A stretch of 64,000 bases of DNA, from assembly GCF_963678635.1 (NCBI RefSeq), contig NC_087071.1, positions 36,850,438-36,914,437 on the forward strand, given 5' to 3'. Both the position numbers and the translations under genes were made by a program. The notes beneath the pieces are model-generated. The model saw nothing but the letters and a program-made list of their open reading frames with translations, was not told the DNA's origin and ran no database searches. Positions 1-11,342 of the stretch are shown here, in pieces. This stretch comes from Symsagittifera roscoffensis. Its lineage: Eukaryota; Xenacoelomorpha; Acoela; Convolutidae. Numbering within the stretch: position 1 is the stretch's first letter; each line of letters opens with the position of its first letter.

Positions 1-40
1 TTGTAAAATAATAGATTTTTTTTCTTTTTACTGAGTGCAG

Positions 41-123
41 GAACTTATGGTCCCACCGGTTACGGACAACTTCTTTTTGACCGTGTCGGTCGCGGACTCA
101 TCTCTTCATTCTGCAAAGCCTAG
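41..123 (+). CDS. Terminal coding exon of an unidentified gene
   Basis: A pyrimidine-rich tract ending TGCAG at 40 is a good 3' splice site. From 43 the frame is open for 26 codons to TAG at 121-123, with two leading bases completing an upstream codon. The peptide is Gly-rich at its start (TYGPTGYGQLLF) and ends SSFCKA. Codon use is more balanced than in the surrounding AT-rich DNA, as expected of a real exon. The rest of the gene lies left of the window, so the product cannot be named. The exon boundary is inferred from the splice consensus only. Confidence 0.6.
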
Positions 124-1058
124 AAGTGGTGATTATTTTTTGAATAGATCTAGAATTATACAACTCTGGTCGCGACGGTAAAGAAGTTGGAGCGTTTAGT
201 CGCAGTAATCTGAAGTTTGATTTCGACCTGTGAAACTAATCACTTTAACTTTTTACTGATTTTGAAATTGAGTTATATTTACATTTTTACTAGCCTGAGC
301 TGGCGATTATTGTTCCTACTTTCGAAGAAAATGACGGAATATTTGAGCTCGGAGTGGTTTCTTTCTGCAGACAAACTTAGATTTTTAACAAGCGGTTTCT
401 GACAAAATTTATAAAACTACTTTTCAAAAAGTATTGTTGCCCTGAGCTTAACTAAAAAAATTATGAGGGAAAAATTATGGGGCTTAACGATTGTCAATTT
501 GGCCAATTTTGGACAATTAACTCGCGATAAATTTTGTCTATTAAACTGGTAAGCGCATATTTAATTAAAATCAGGCATGCTGTTTGGTGCATTCAACACT
601 TGTGCAAATTAGGAATAACATTTAAGCCATTCGTTTGAAGTGAACAGTTTTCCATCGAAATTAAAAGTCTGCAGAGCACTGAGATTTTTGACCTGATACG
701 AGCAGTCGGGTCTTTTTTTAAGCGGATCTTCGAACTTGATTGAGTTTTTGTGCATCCCTAGATGCCATACTCTTATAACTTCTTATTTTTCCTTATTTGC
801 ATTTAGAAATTTAATTCATGATAGTTGCAACTACATGTAAATGTCTGCAGGTTTTATTGTGTGTTTTTATTTGTTTCGCTAAATGTTTCAAATTATTATA
901 AGGACAAAACAATTTTTGACAATGGTTCTTTTGTGAGGATGAAATATTGAAGTGACTGTTCAAATATTCGATTGTTTTATTGAAATCTGTTTGAAACTAA
1001 GCTTGCCCCTAAGCAGCGGAGTCAGTTTTGTTTTACAAATCAATTTTTTTGTTTCAAA
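124..1058. other. Intergenic, AT-rich; holds a decayed copy of dispersed repeat R
   Basis: I see no coding exon here. The stretch at about 310-560 is an old copy, in reverse orientation, of the dispersed repeat R that recurs near 2950, 50900, 56100, 58960, 60990 and 63000. It shares the words for 'gacggaatatttgagctcgg' and 'gtattgttgccctgagct' with those copies. Confidence 0.5.
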
Positions 1059-1080
1059 ATGAAACTTTGCAAATTTATGG
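1059..1080 (+). CDS. Mucin-like secreted protein, exon 1
   Basis: ATG at 1059 opens seven codons (MKLCKFM) plus one base and is followed directly by the strong donor GTAAGT at 1081. It is the first part of a signal peptide whose hydrophobic core is encoded by exon 2. I chose this start because the phases of all three exons agree and no other in-frame ATG produces a signal peptide. Confidence 0.6.
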
Positions 1081-1189
1081 GTAAGTAACATAAATACAAA
1101 AACGAAAATTGATAGTTTTTTATTGAGCATTTCAAGTAGATATTATTTTCAGTTTCATGCACATATAGCTTTCTTAAAATTGTTTTTAG

Positions 1190-1265
1190 GTCAGATTTTT
1201 TGTTTAGTAATCGGAATTATGGCGATTTCATGTCTCAGTTTCGTCCACTGTTCAGAACATTCAAA
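1190..1265 (+). CDS. Mucin-like secreted protein, exon 2 (signal-peptide core)
   Basis: The exon lies between the acceptor TTTTTAG at 1183-1189 and the donor GTAAGTG at 1266. Its 76 bases join exon 1 in phase 1 and leave in phase 2. The peptide is strongly hydrophobic (FCLVIGIMAISCLSFVHC) and ends in a small/Cys context suited to signal-peptidase cleavage. This makes the product an ER-targeted, probably secreted or surface protein. Other short exons could be hidden in the 2-kb intron that follows. Confidence 0.6.
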
Positions 1266-3298
1266 GTAAGTGTAAGTTTTCTTTGATTTTATAAATGCTA
1301 CTGTGCACATTTTTAACAGCTGAATTTGACTTATCTAGTTGGAATTAATATCTAGATTTACTTTGATTAACCCCACTTTTTTCATATCATTTTCGTTAAC
1401 CGATTTCCCATTTTTATTAAATTTTTACACCAGTTACTGAGCTCATGGCTGTGAGTCAAGCATTTAAATCATTTTGACCGCATTTTTTAGTAAATTTACG
1501 GGAATTTTCAAAAAATTCAGGTTGTTGTTTGCGTAACATTTATGTGCGCTTCGTTTCTGAGTAGTTTATTACTAAGTATTGCGCAGCGAAAAAAATGGGA
1601 CTTAAACTCAATTCAAAATGAGAGCAGAGTAGCCGGATGTTGTGCTTATCAAGGAATGCTATGACCACGATAAATTATGAAATGAATTTCAAAAAAAATC
1701 AGCTGAGAAATGCAACAAAAATAGATTCCAAAACTTCAAGGAAAGCTGGGTGCCACACAGATATCACATACTGCTCCAATTATACTGTTCGAAAAACATA
1801 TACAAGCTTTAGCAACTTTTGTCATAAGTATTTAGTCTGCAATTTCTGTAGAAAGTGGTTAAATTAGGCAAATAATAAATAAAGACCCTACACCATAATT
1901 TCTTGCCACCCACCCCTGAGGGTCATGCCTTGATTAAAATTGTTCATTTTGATTTTCTGCTCTTTTAGTTTGAGGGAAGGGTTTTCACAATTTATTTTAC
2001 ATAATATTTCCATACATAAATCACATATTATTCTGCTAACATAAGTGTTTTATTGGTTAAAAAGTTATGTTAAAGTGCAGTAGAAATGGAAATCAAATTC
2101 CTTTTTTTTAATAATTTTTTCTCTTACTAAGGTTTCTTGACAGTTTCGTTTTTTTAAGTATAAATTCAAGTTATGACTAATACTTCCTAATCGAACAAAA
2201 GATCACGGTATTTTGGATTTTTGACAACGAATTAAATTATAAACACTTTTTTAGCAAAAAAAATAGTAAAAAATCCACATGCAATATCCGCATGTACTTA
2301 CTTTTCGCTCGCAAATCTCCGATTTTGAATCTCAATTAGCTTCTTGCCTTTCTAAAATTTTTCGTCAAAAAATTGTTACAGGCAAAATCTATGTCATTTT
2401 GTGCAATTGCTCAACATTTGTCATATTGTGCAACACTTGTAGGTTGCACAATAAATTTCAAAAGCATAATTCTTGTCGTGTCTTAAACATAGGTTTTTTG
2501 AAATAGCAAAACTCTGATTTGTAAATTTTTTAAAATATCAGGAATTAGTTACCGCTTTTCTAGCAGAATTCAGACTCGTTTTTCTTCTAATTAACTTTTG
2601 TAATATGGCTACGTAGAAATATGTGGCTATACGTTTAGTACCAAAGCTACGTGATGTTTTTTAAAGCCAAAGACTCAATTTTGTAGCCATTTTAAGACTA
2701 GCTTCAAAAAGCAGCTTGAAAAAACTTTTAAACTAACATTTACGGCAATTTAAACCTTCATTTTAAAGGTTCGAAACTGATGTTTTGCAGTCGATTGGTT
2801 TTTTTTCTGAAGCAAACGATAACAAAACTGCTCAAATGAGGGAGAGACCCTGAATGTTTTTTACTGTCTTTTAAGCTCTGTTGGAATAGTGTTCAGTACA
2901 ATGTGATACATTTCACATGGAGCAAACAAATAAATTGACTAAATAGGATGCCTCAATTCAATTTGGGACAATTTTTAAGATGGATGATATATTGCGGGTT
3001 AGTCAGCACAAAATGTCAAATTAGTATTACTTGAAACCCATAAAATCCCTAAATTTTACACAAAAAGTGATCACAGGTGAATTTGAGATATTTTGAATTT
3101 GACAAAAAATACATTGCAGCTGATATAAAACATTCTTTCGAAAATAATTAGTTAAAAATTTGATATTTGTCTGGAGAAAAAACCACCCCGAGCATAATTT
3201 TTTTTCGTTTTTTTTTCGTGAGTAGAAGCAATCAGCAAACTCATTTCATCAGCACAAATAAGATGTTTCGGGAAGTACAAAATTGCATTGATTTTTAG
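1266..3298. repeat. Long intron of the mucin-like gene; degenerate R repeat near its 3' end
   Basis: No convincing exon was found. At about 2960-3225 a diverged R copy can be read ('aaagtgatcacaggtgaa', 'tttgtctggagaaaaaaccacc', 'gagcataat'), in the same orientation as the copies at 56-63 kb. The rest is AT-rich unique-looking sequence. Confidence 0.5.
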
Positions 3299-3767
3299 CA
3301 TACGCAAACCTGTAAAAACCGAAGCGACGACAACGGAAGCGACGACAACCGAAGCAACGACAACAGAAGCAGCGACAACGGAAGCGACGACAGCCGAATC
3401 GACGACAGCCGAAGCAACGACAACGGAAGCAGCGACAACCGAAGCTACGACAACCGAATCGACGACAACCGAAGATGCGACAACCGAAGCGACCACAACA
3501 GAAGCGACGACAACAGAAGCGACGACAACAGAAGCGAAGACAACCGAAGCGTCGACATCCCAAGCGACGACAACTCAAGAAGCGACAACAGAAGCGACGA
3601 CAATAGTAGCGACGACATCCCAAGCCGCGACAACTCAAGAAGCGACAACGGAAGCGACGACAACAGTAGCGACGACAACAGCACCGACGACAACAGAAGC
3701 GACAACAACTGAAGACAATAATAATGGAGCAAATGAAAATTATCAGACAGTCGGAAAGCATGGTTAG
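3299..3767 (+). CDS. Mucin-like secreted protein, exon 3 (Thr/Glu/Ala repeats)
   Basis: The acceptor TTTTTAG ends at 3298. The single leading C completes the codon begun in exon 2, and the frame then runs 155 codons to a stop at 3765-3767, giving about 188 residues in total. From about 3320 to 3710 the protein is degenerate E-A-T-T-T repeats encoded by a 12-15 bp minisatellite of the type GACGACAACNGAAGC. Long Thr runs of this kind are typical O-glycosylation platforms of mucins and cuticle or extracellular coat proteins. An alternative end is possible: a weak donor (G|GTTAGA) near 3761 could splice to a short exon at 3978-4027 (acceptor TTTTTTAG), replacing the last residues with a hydrophobic tail (LLGLGIIAVESILRN). 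That tail would suit membrane or GPI attachment. No specific family is claimed. Confidence 0.65.
3310..3715 (+). repeat. Coding minisatellite in the mucin-like gene
   Basis: An imperfect tandem array of 12- and 15-bp units (GACGACAACNGAAGC variants) with in-register length changes. All units preserve the Thr/Glu/Ala reading frame. The long open frames on the opposite strand here are shadows of the repeat. Confidence 0.85.
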
Positions 3768-4027
3768 ACTATTGCATATTAAAATTTTAAGGAAAAGGAC
3801 TATTTTTATTTATGGAAGCAAAGCCAAAACAATTAATAGTGAACAAAATTTCTAAACGCGATGAGTTTTGACCAAAAACAATGAGCTTGAATTGAAGAAG
3901 TTCTGAAAAATTAAACTAAGTTCCTCCTCAATTTTTTCTTGATTTATTTTTGATTTACGCTCCTTTTTCTTTTTTAGTTTTACTGGGACTGGGAATTATC
4001 GCTGTCGAGTCAATTCTGAGAAACTGA

Positions 4028-4786
4028 GAACTCCATCCTGAGCTTGAAAATTTGAAAGCCGTTAGGAGCAGCTTCCAAAACAAACAGAAAGGAAAAATGA
4101 ACCTTGAAGTTTTTAAAAAGATTTTATAAATTGATTCAAAATAGAAGCTGATCGTATAATTAAGATAACTTTTTACGAATTCCGGGTCTATTCTACATTA
4201 GTATCAACAACTTATCATTGAATATATAAATTCATTTAAATTGTTTTAATTTTTGGCTTCAAAATGTCCTGAAGCTTGTCGAATATATTTAAGAGCTGTG
4301 TCTGAACATTATCTGCCTTCACATTGCCCATTAAAACACCATTTGGGTCTTCTTTTTAAATGAATCTTCTGATAATTTTAAACATGGCTGTTATCCGCAC
4401 TAACTTCGCGATTTAAAATAACTGATTTTGTGAATTTATATTGTCAAAAATCGTGTCAAATATATGGACCGTTAATGATTATTAATTATATAAATAGTTA
4501 GCTAAATAAATTGATTATTGTTCCGACCATTGAAAATGGGGAGGTACTTTGGATTCGGGTGTGTTTTAGTTTTTTTCCCAAGCAAAATCAGCTACCACAA
4601 AAAGTCATCGGAAAGGGTTGAGTTGTGATTCGAACGACCTTAAAAAATTTAGAAAAATTTCAAAGTGTCGAGAAAAATTGGTTCTCGAGAAAACCAATTT
4701 GAAATTTTTTTGATTTTCGGTCTAATTTCGATCAAATTAGTAATTGCAATAGCGTATTTAAGCTTAATTTGAGTAGCGAAAGATTA
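4028..4786. other. Intergenic between the mucin-like gene and BEL1
   Basis: Mostly featureless AT-rich sequence. On the minus strand at about 4240-4355 there is an open stretch of about 38 codons with balanced codons, ending TAA. It could be a terminal exon, but no phase-compatible acceptor is visible, so it is not called. Confidence 0.4.
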
Positions 4787-4791
4787 GTTTT

Positions 4792-5306
4792 TGTGCGCGT
4801 CAATCTCCACGAATTGTAAAAAAATCAGATTTCAAACAATTGAATTAACGAGCATTTTTAGGTAAAAAAGCTCAGGAAAGTTTTTAATATAACGAATTTT
4901 TTCATACTTCAACATCGGTAACATCGGCCATAAACATCTGCATAACTCAAAGCAAGCTGCAAAAATGGCCAGTATTTGTCCTTGAGACAAATTGCTCTTT
5001 TTAAAGGTCAGCCTTAATCAAAGCTGAACCAAATTAGAGCAAAAAGACGGTTAGAATAGGTTTTGGGGGGGATCGAACCTGGTTACGGAGCTTCCCATCA
5101 AGTTCGGGGCATATTTGAGTTCTAGAAAGGAAATGACCTAGTCGGGATTCGAACCGGCGCTGAACCCGCCGGGACAAACCCTGTATACGCTTGGCTACTG
5201 TCCCTATATGCATTTACATTTTGGTTCATTTTTATATGCATTTATACTCTCGCTTACATTGGCGTTTATATGCATTTGTACTCTCGCTTACATTTGCGCT
5301 GCAACA
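4792..5306 (-). repeat. BEL1 left LTR (3' LTR in element orientation)
   Basis: 515 bp beginning TGTGCGCGTC and ending GCTGCAACA. It contains a tRNA-like segment (5069-5204) and, near its right edge, imperfect repeats of 'tatatgcattta...ctctcgcttacatt'. It carries more of those units than the other LTR, which explains the 45-bp length difference. Confidence 0.9.
5069..5204 (-). promoter_or_regulatory. tRNA-like Pol III box cluster inside the BEL1 LTR
   Basis: On the minus strand, starting at 5204, the sequence begins like a tRNA (GGGACAGTAGCCAAGCG). It has an A-box-like TAGCCAAGCG (5188-5197) and a perfect B box GGTTCGAATCC (5145-5155). About 65 bp further on there is a second B box, GGTTCGATCC (5070-5079). 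The acceptor stem does not close, so this is not a functional tRNA. It is best read as a tRNA-derived SINE or remnant trapped in the LTR. The counterpart in the other LTR (13569-13704) shows that it travelled with the element. Confidence 0.6.
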
Positions 5307-5563
5307 TCCTCCACCCCTAAACAAGGAAGAACGGGAGCGAGCTTTACGGTCGGGCGGGTCAGTTCGCTCGTAACGGTCTTTATATCGGCGGATCTCGCGC
5401 ATCTGTCCTTGCCATAGTGCAGTTTTAGGATACGTGCGAGTGGATAATGTCCACGTGGAGTGTCAGGCTCTATGACCCAAACCAAGTCGCCAGCTTTCAA
5501 CTTAACGTCTGACTGGTTGTGCCACTTTGCCCTCCTATTGAGGGAAAGAACGTATTCCCGCAT
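5288..5563 (-). pseudogene. BEL1 integrase C-terminal module (DUF5641-like)
   Basis: A 91-codon frame with the motif KAGDLVWVIEPDTPRGHYPLARI, the conserved SH3-like tail of BEL integrases. It ends a few bases inside the LTR. Confidence 0.8.
5307..5320 (-). promoter_or_regulatory. BEL1 polypurine tract
   Basis: Directly next to the 3' LTR the minus strand reads TTTAGGGGTGGAGGA. This purine run is in the expected place for plus-strand priming of reverse transcription. Confidence 0.6.
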
Positions 5564-5590
5564 CCACCGTGTCCATATTGCGTTAGCGTA

Positions 5591-6562
5591 TTATTGCGCT
5601 CTGGCGAACCGCTTCTTATGGTCGAAGTTTTCTTCGAAACTTAGCGACGGAAAACTCGCTGCATGTTGACCAAGGATAAAATGATTCGGGGTCAACGCCT
5701 CTCGTTCTAGCGGATTGGAACTAACGGCTGTTATCGGTCTAGCGTTAAGTGATTGCTCAACAAGGCACAGCGTGGTTCTTAGAATCTCCTCAGTTACTCT
5801 CCTTTTGCCTAGGATGTCATGCAAAACGCGTTTGGCACTCCGAACTAATCTCTCCCAGGAGCCACCATGGTGCGGTGCGCTGGGGGGATTGAATTTGCAC
5901 TTGATCCCTTTCTGAACAAAAACAGCGGGTGCGAGCTTGTTCCAACTCTCAACGCAAGCTAAGAGCTCTTTCTGAGCGCCAGCAAAGTTCGTGCCGTTGT
6001 CGCCAACAAAGTTCAATGTGCACCGCTCTAGTGGTGAGACAGGTGAACAAAAAACCCCACCTCTTTTCGGTACTTCTCCGAATTGGAGCTAGGAACGGCC
6101 CAAAGTAGTCGACACCTGTATTAGAGAAAGGAGGTTGCTTGTAACCCAGCCTTTCAATGGTCAGATCAGCCATAATATGAGTTAGAATTGCGCTTTGCGT
6201 TTTCGGCACCCAACGCAAGTATTTTCAATGTTTCTCAGCAGCCATCGCAAATTTAACACAACGTATTTCAAATTAACCACCGCACGCATGTAATCCAAGC
6301 CATGATGGAAATTCCTAACGTGCAAGTGTTTAACCAATAACCGAACAACCGCGTGACGTGCATCAAGTATAATCGGATGCTTGCTATCGAAATCGGAATT
6401 AACCAAGCGACAGATGCGCCCAGTCGAGCGAAGGATGCCAGCTGGTCCAATGAACGGCAAGTACTTGGCGATCCGACTATTCTTCGCGATAACTTTACCG
6501 GATCTTTCGCTCACTAGGGAATGTCTCACCCTGGGACAGGTAAATGAGCTTCTGTTCAGCAA
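5591..6562 (-). pseudogene. pol: BEL1 integrase, frameshifted
   Basis: The zinc-binding H-H-C-C domain lies at 6562-6182 (HHGLDYMR...CVGCRKR). The catalytic core follows, with first Asp in GVDYFGPF (about 6110), second Asp in GDNGTNFAG (about 6000) and catalytic Glu in HHGGSWERLVR (about 5865). The D,D-E triad is therefore visible, but the core is split by a frameshift at about 6016-5949. Confidence 0.88.
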
Positions 6563-6766
6563 TATCCATTTTGCACGGGTCTGTAATTTCTAATATACTG
6601 GACCGGAAATGTTTATGGGATGGCAGCCATCTCAACAAAAATGCTAATGTGCGTTGGTGTTTTACAATTGAACTGAACCTCTCCCATTTTTTGAATATCG
6701 ACGACGAATATTGACGAATCTTTCAGACAAATGTCGATATCACATGAAGGTCCTTTGAGTCTTATT

Positions 6767-7503
6767 TTAATCAATAACCCTTGTATCTGGCTTGTACGGC
6801 CAATCAGTCGTCCTCAGTGTACTAGGGTCATTAACCCAGCTGCTTTCCTTGAGGGCTTCCGAAGAAAGCGCTCGTGTACCGGTGTCAGCTGGGTTATCAC
6901 CGCTAAGTATGTGATGCCACTGATCAGTGGTGGTAGAAGGAAAGCGAAGGACACCGCATGCAGGAAAGCGACGGCACAGAAAACATCCTGCCAACTATCA
7001 CCGAACATGTGAAGTTCTATTTGGTCGAAAGGTTCAGTGAAATAGCTGCGAGGTATTGTCAGAGAACCTAACAAATGAAGAGCTGAGTGCCACTCAAGGA
7101 ACTGCTTTTTGATTTCCTCTGGCAGATCATCGTCCCATTTATGACCGCTGATTCGCAAAAAATCTTTTAATAGAAGGCGAGCCTTCACCGTATACGGAGC
7201 CACCAATCCAATTGGATCAAAAACAGAGGAAACAAAACTCAACACGGTACGCTGGGTGATTGCTTTGTCTAGTGGACAATCAACCCCTCTACTAACGACT
7301 AAGGTATCTTTTACGTGATCCCACTTAAGACCGAGAACATGCGACGACTGGTCTGGACTCGAACAAATATTTCTAACAGAGGAATTGGACTCACGGTTTT
7401 CCGGATCAAGAGCAGTTGTTACGTCGGGCAAGTTGCTGACAAATTTTTTCAGATGAAACCCACCCAGTTTAAGCAACGAAACTAAATCTCTCCCTACTTT
7501 CAA
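6767..7503 (-). pseudogene. pol: BEL1 RT connection and RNase H region
   Basis: A 229-codon frame (7503-6814) contains the BEL landmarks LGLKWD, FDPIGLVAPYTVKARLLLKD and FGDSW; the last marks the start of the RNase H fold. A second frame (6994-6767) carries the end of the RNase H region (HILSGDNPADTGTRALS). Confidence 0.85.
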
Positions 7504-8345
7504 GGCGTCATCCCTGTTTTTAAAAAAAAATCCAGATAATCATCCAGATAACAACAGCCGAAGCAGCTTCGGGGTACTCAGCTTGATTATCCGATGCAGT
7601 CTTCTGCAAAGCAAAATTCGCACAGGTCGGCAAGTCACGAGCACCAAAAAGGTGACGCGTATATTGGTGAACTACCACACTTGATGTGGGGTCCTCTCGC
7701 CACAAAAAACGAAGAGAAAGTTGATCTTCTTCACGGACTCCAACCTGTTAAAACATCCCTTCAATGTCAGCTGAAACGGCGTATTTATGCTGACGGAATC
7801 TTAAAAGTACAAAATTGAGGTTTTGAAGGAGATCCGGGCCAGCCAACAGAGATTTGTTCAAGGAAGCGCCCTGACACTTCGATGCCCCATTGAGGACTCG
7901 GCGCACCTTACCGGGTTTATTCGGGTTCAACGCCGGGTGATGCGGGAGATACCACTCACGATCGGCTCGTGATTTGGTATCGTGTGCCTTAACGGTTATG
8001 ACATATCCTTTTTGTATATCTTCTCTAATTGCTTAGGCGTATTTTTCACGGAGCGACACATCCTTATCTAGCCTCCTTTCCAAAGACTTTATTTGAGCTA
8101 AGGAGGAAAAATAGTTGTTCGGTGAAGTACTTTCCTTATCGTTCCAAAGCATTGGTACAATGTACCTCTCACCATTGTGGAAAATGTCATTTTTCAAAAC
8201 GGACAAAGCGCGTTTGTCGGCGGCGGAACGGGCATCTCCCTGCTTGAAGGCTCCATATGACTCAAACTCAAACCAAGTTTTAATTTGGTCCGCAAGAGAC
8301 ATGTCTTCGACAACACACTTAAAGTAAGACGAGTTCAACTTGAAG
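7504..8345 (-). pseudogene. pol: BEL1 reverse transcriptase, frameshifted
   Basis: Recognisable RT blocks in order on the minus strand: a linker with HPALNPNKPGKVRRVLNGAS at about 7930, the ADIEGMF palm Asp at about 7755, a WREDP...HLFGARDLP block at about 7700-7620, and the second catalytic motif YLDD at 7539-7550. The blocks lie in at least three frames, and a poly-A tract after YLDD has shifted the frame. The domain identity is secure; the enzyme is dead. Confidence 0.88.
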
Positions 8346-8505
8346 GACGGCGGTAAAGGACAAACCTTAAAACCTAAAATCGGAAAGCGTACGGCGCACG
8401 GTGAAGTAGAGTCCTCCCCAGAAGGTACTCAACGGGTCTTATGGCATGGTAGAAATCCTGTCCAATAATTATTTCGACTTCCTCATACTTATAATGTATA
8501 GATTT

Positions 8506-8976
8506 TTACGGAGCCAACTGCGGGTATTTTTCCTGTAAATCAGGAATACTTATGCTATCCGATCCAATGCGAATAAGATCCTTAACATAAGCTCGAAAAG
8601 AAAACGAAAATTCACTATTATTCGTTTCGGCGAAAACTTGAAAACCTACTGCATGAGTTTTCATCAAGCTCGTGGAATTGAATCCATTTATGGTGAGGTT
8701 AACGAGAGTGCCAACCAAATGGAGGCGTTTTACGAGATCGGCGGATACCCATGAGTGCGTGGAAGCACTATCGCAAAGAGCTAGAGCATTAGTAATCGTC
8801 GCATCCGAAGAGACGGCGAGTGATGCAACTGGCAGGAGGCCTTTAGTTGACTCCTGGCTATGAATATCGCCGAGGGCAGCGTTAGTCGATACATGTTTAG
8901 TGTTTGCGTTAACTGACGCCGGGGAAATTTTTGTATCCTTAGGAGACAAAATTTTCTCAGCTCGATGTAAGAGCAC
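8506..8976 (-). pseudogene. BEL1 A17/DUF1758-type aspartic protease
   Basis: 156 codons open. The active-site motif reads ALCDSASTHSWVS, with the D-S-A triad typical of the BEL/Pao protease family (DUF1758, peptidase A17). It releases gag and pol products. The frame ends at about 8506, and pol continues in other frames. Confidence 0.85.
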
Positions 8977-9075
8977 TTTGTGCGTGCTTTCACAATCTGG
9001 CTTGGGGCACTTTCTGGCCTTGCTACAATTAAGAAAACTGTGATTGCTCTGTAAACACGCAAAGCAAAGTTTTTG
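8960..9075 (-). pseudogene. BEL1 zinc-knuckle region
   Basis: A frame-shifted stretch encodes a Cys/His cluster (C-x2-C around CFACLQSNHSF, then further Cys) directly before the protease. This is the arrangement of the BEL nucleocapsid-like region. Confidence 0.6.
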
Positions 9076-9132
9076 TTCGGCTACATGTTTCGCTCGCTGC
9101 TTGGCGTTTTTCTCTTTGAATACGGCGCAATT

Positions 9133-11342
9133 TCAAAGAGCGTGTTGACCTTTACATACAGAAGATGGAGGGTTTTTGGGTTTTTTCTTAGACTTTTCAC
9201 TTACCTTTGCATTACCAGCAAACACTTTTGTACCTACTTTTTGCTTCACTGGTTCTTCAGACTTAACCTTAGAATTAATTGTTTTTAGCTTCGCATGAAC
9301 CTCGGCTTTTTCCATAAGCCATTCATTGAAATCTAGCAGAGTTGGTCGATGCCACTGGCGTTTTACGGTTTGCATTGACCATGCTTCCGTAAGGTTTGGG
9401 GGAAGGTTACTCACAGCCTGATTCAGTAAGTTAACACTTTTCAGGTCATCGTTAAAAGATAGAGACTTGAATACGGCAACAAGTCCAGAAACTGTACAGG
9501 AAAAACCAATTACATTTTCCGAATTATTCATTTTCAGCGGCGGAAAATTACTGAATTTATCTAGAGTAGCCCCTACTACAGCATGAGGCTGCCCGAACTT
9601 TCTTTAAAGAGTTGCTAATGCGTCTTTATATAGTACTCAGCTATAATTATACTCAGCGATTGCGGATTTTGCTTTACCCACTACGAGCGTTTTCAGATAG
9701 GCAAGCTTTTCATCGTCAATGAGTATGGCTGAATCGACCGTCGATATGAACTGCCCAAACCACTCATGCCAATTAAGTGGGTTACCATCGAACTGGGTCA
9801 GCTTCCACTCAGGGAGATGATCTTTTCGGCTGTGCATGAGTATTTTAACTAGCTCTCGTATCGAAAGTGAACGCTCGACGTCTGCACCAGGTGAATTACC
9901 GGGAGTTGGCGCTGTAAAACTCGAAGAATTACCGTGATAATCAGGAACTCACGGTTGATTAGCATGTGAAACATTTTCAGGCTGCGCAAAGAACACAGTC
10001 CCACCACTTGTATAAGGATTAAAATTATTCGGAGTTACTGCGGAAAAAACAGTTGTCGAAGGAACGTAGTGTTTTTGAGCTGACATTAAAGGGACAGCAA
10101 CAGCTGGTCTCCACAAATTACTATAAGGATTATAGTGGTCACTTGAAAAGTTATAACTACTAACGGGAACATCCATATGTTGTTGTGATGGATTTACAGG
10201 TGCTTGGTAGCCAGCTACTACTGATCCTGTAGTTTGAGGACTTAAAAAATCTGATTAGTGGTTTTTGATTCAGGAAGGATCGGTGCTACACCAGAAGGAA
10301 CGTCTGCAGATGTTGTCGGAGCAAAATAGTTCTCAGAAGTTACCGGGACTACTGACCCTGTGTTTGGATTACCTAGCACTGGATGAGTGGACAAAAAAGT
10401 TTGCTGAGGCAAATTATTAAAAACAGGTTGAAGGACCTGCTGTAACCCTACTGGATTGTTAACGGAAATCTGCGACTGGACCAAATTCGACAAATTATGT
10501 CGTTGTCCGTGAATGTGGTTACTGAAATACAATCCCGGATCACTAGAAGCTGCCTGGCCATTATTCACTCCCGTAAAACTTGATGAGACCTTGTTATTTA
10601 TTGATGTAGGATAAGTTTCCTCAGGACCTCTCGAACGAACGTGCTGCTTTTGATTGGGAACTACAACAGCGTCAGGCTGATTGTGGTCGACAGATTCGAC
10701 CCAGTGACGCGTACGATCCTTTTCGTCTATTGTTAGTTGTGGAGTGATTCGAGTTAAACCACTTTCCTCAGCATTCTCGCTGATTTCCGACAACTCATCT
10801 TCTAACTCAAGCCCTTTCAACTCAATTTCTGCAAGTTTTTTCCTGTGTTCTTCAGCCAATTTTTCCAACTCTAAACTGCTTTGTTATTCTAAAAAATATT
10901 GTTTCATCTTGTTTTGCTGTTCTTTCAGTCTTAATGACACCTTTGCCTGCCTCTCAAGTTTCTCTTGTTGTTTCTTTAAAATTATTAAATCGCGCTTTTT
11001 CACAGAAAGTGTTTTCGACGGAGCGGCGGTATAACGACTAGAATTCTGAGAAACCGATTGCTGATGTCGGCTGCTTCGGTGTGACAACTTAGAGCGGGTA
11101 TCTGTTTTATGCGACTGGGATTTTTCACTTTTTTCAGAATGATGAGAAACTTTTGAGCTGCTATCTATTTCGTCCGGCTCTGTTACTGCCTCAAAACTTG
11201 TTTGATATGTGATAGCTTCCTGTAAAACTTTATCGTTGCTTTGAGTCAACTTATGAAGCCACATATCCTGTACCGGTATCAATTCGTCGGGGTTGGCCCT
11301 TTTTGCAGCCATATCAATCAACTCATTATTTATCTCGACCAC
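9133..11342 (-). pseudogene. gag: BEL1 gag, broken
   Basis: The N-terminal part (11342-10884) is a charged Ser/Lys/Gln-rich coiled-coil-like region. It is followed by a Pro/Asn/Gln-rich spacer (10868-9949) and then the BEL gag domain (DUF1759-like) at 9837-9637, recognisable from the FDGNPLNWHEWFGQF motif. The downstream helical part lies at 9531-9133. The pieces lie in different frames separated by stops at about 10870, 10240, 9945 and 9635. Its normal role is to form the virus-like particle. It cannot be made as one protein from this copy. Confidence 0.85.

Noticed and set aside
3152..3761. Long minus-strand frames rich in Cys/Arg, Val/Ser or Leu/Ser opposite the mucin-like exon
   Set aside because: They are shadows of the coding minisatellite; any repeat of length divisible by three opens all frames, and no splice or start signals support them.
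4240..4355. A terminal coding exon of the minus-strand host gene beyond BEL1
   Set aside because: The frame is coding-like, but the only good acceptor upstream (ATTATCAG) leads to a different frame and the phase does not match the exon ending near 14450.
5131..5204. A functional tRNA gene in the BEL1 LTR
   Set aside because: A and B boxes are present but the acceptor stem cannot pair and the partner copy in the other LTR has a damaged first B box; it is tRNA-like only.
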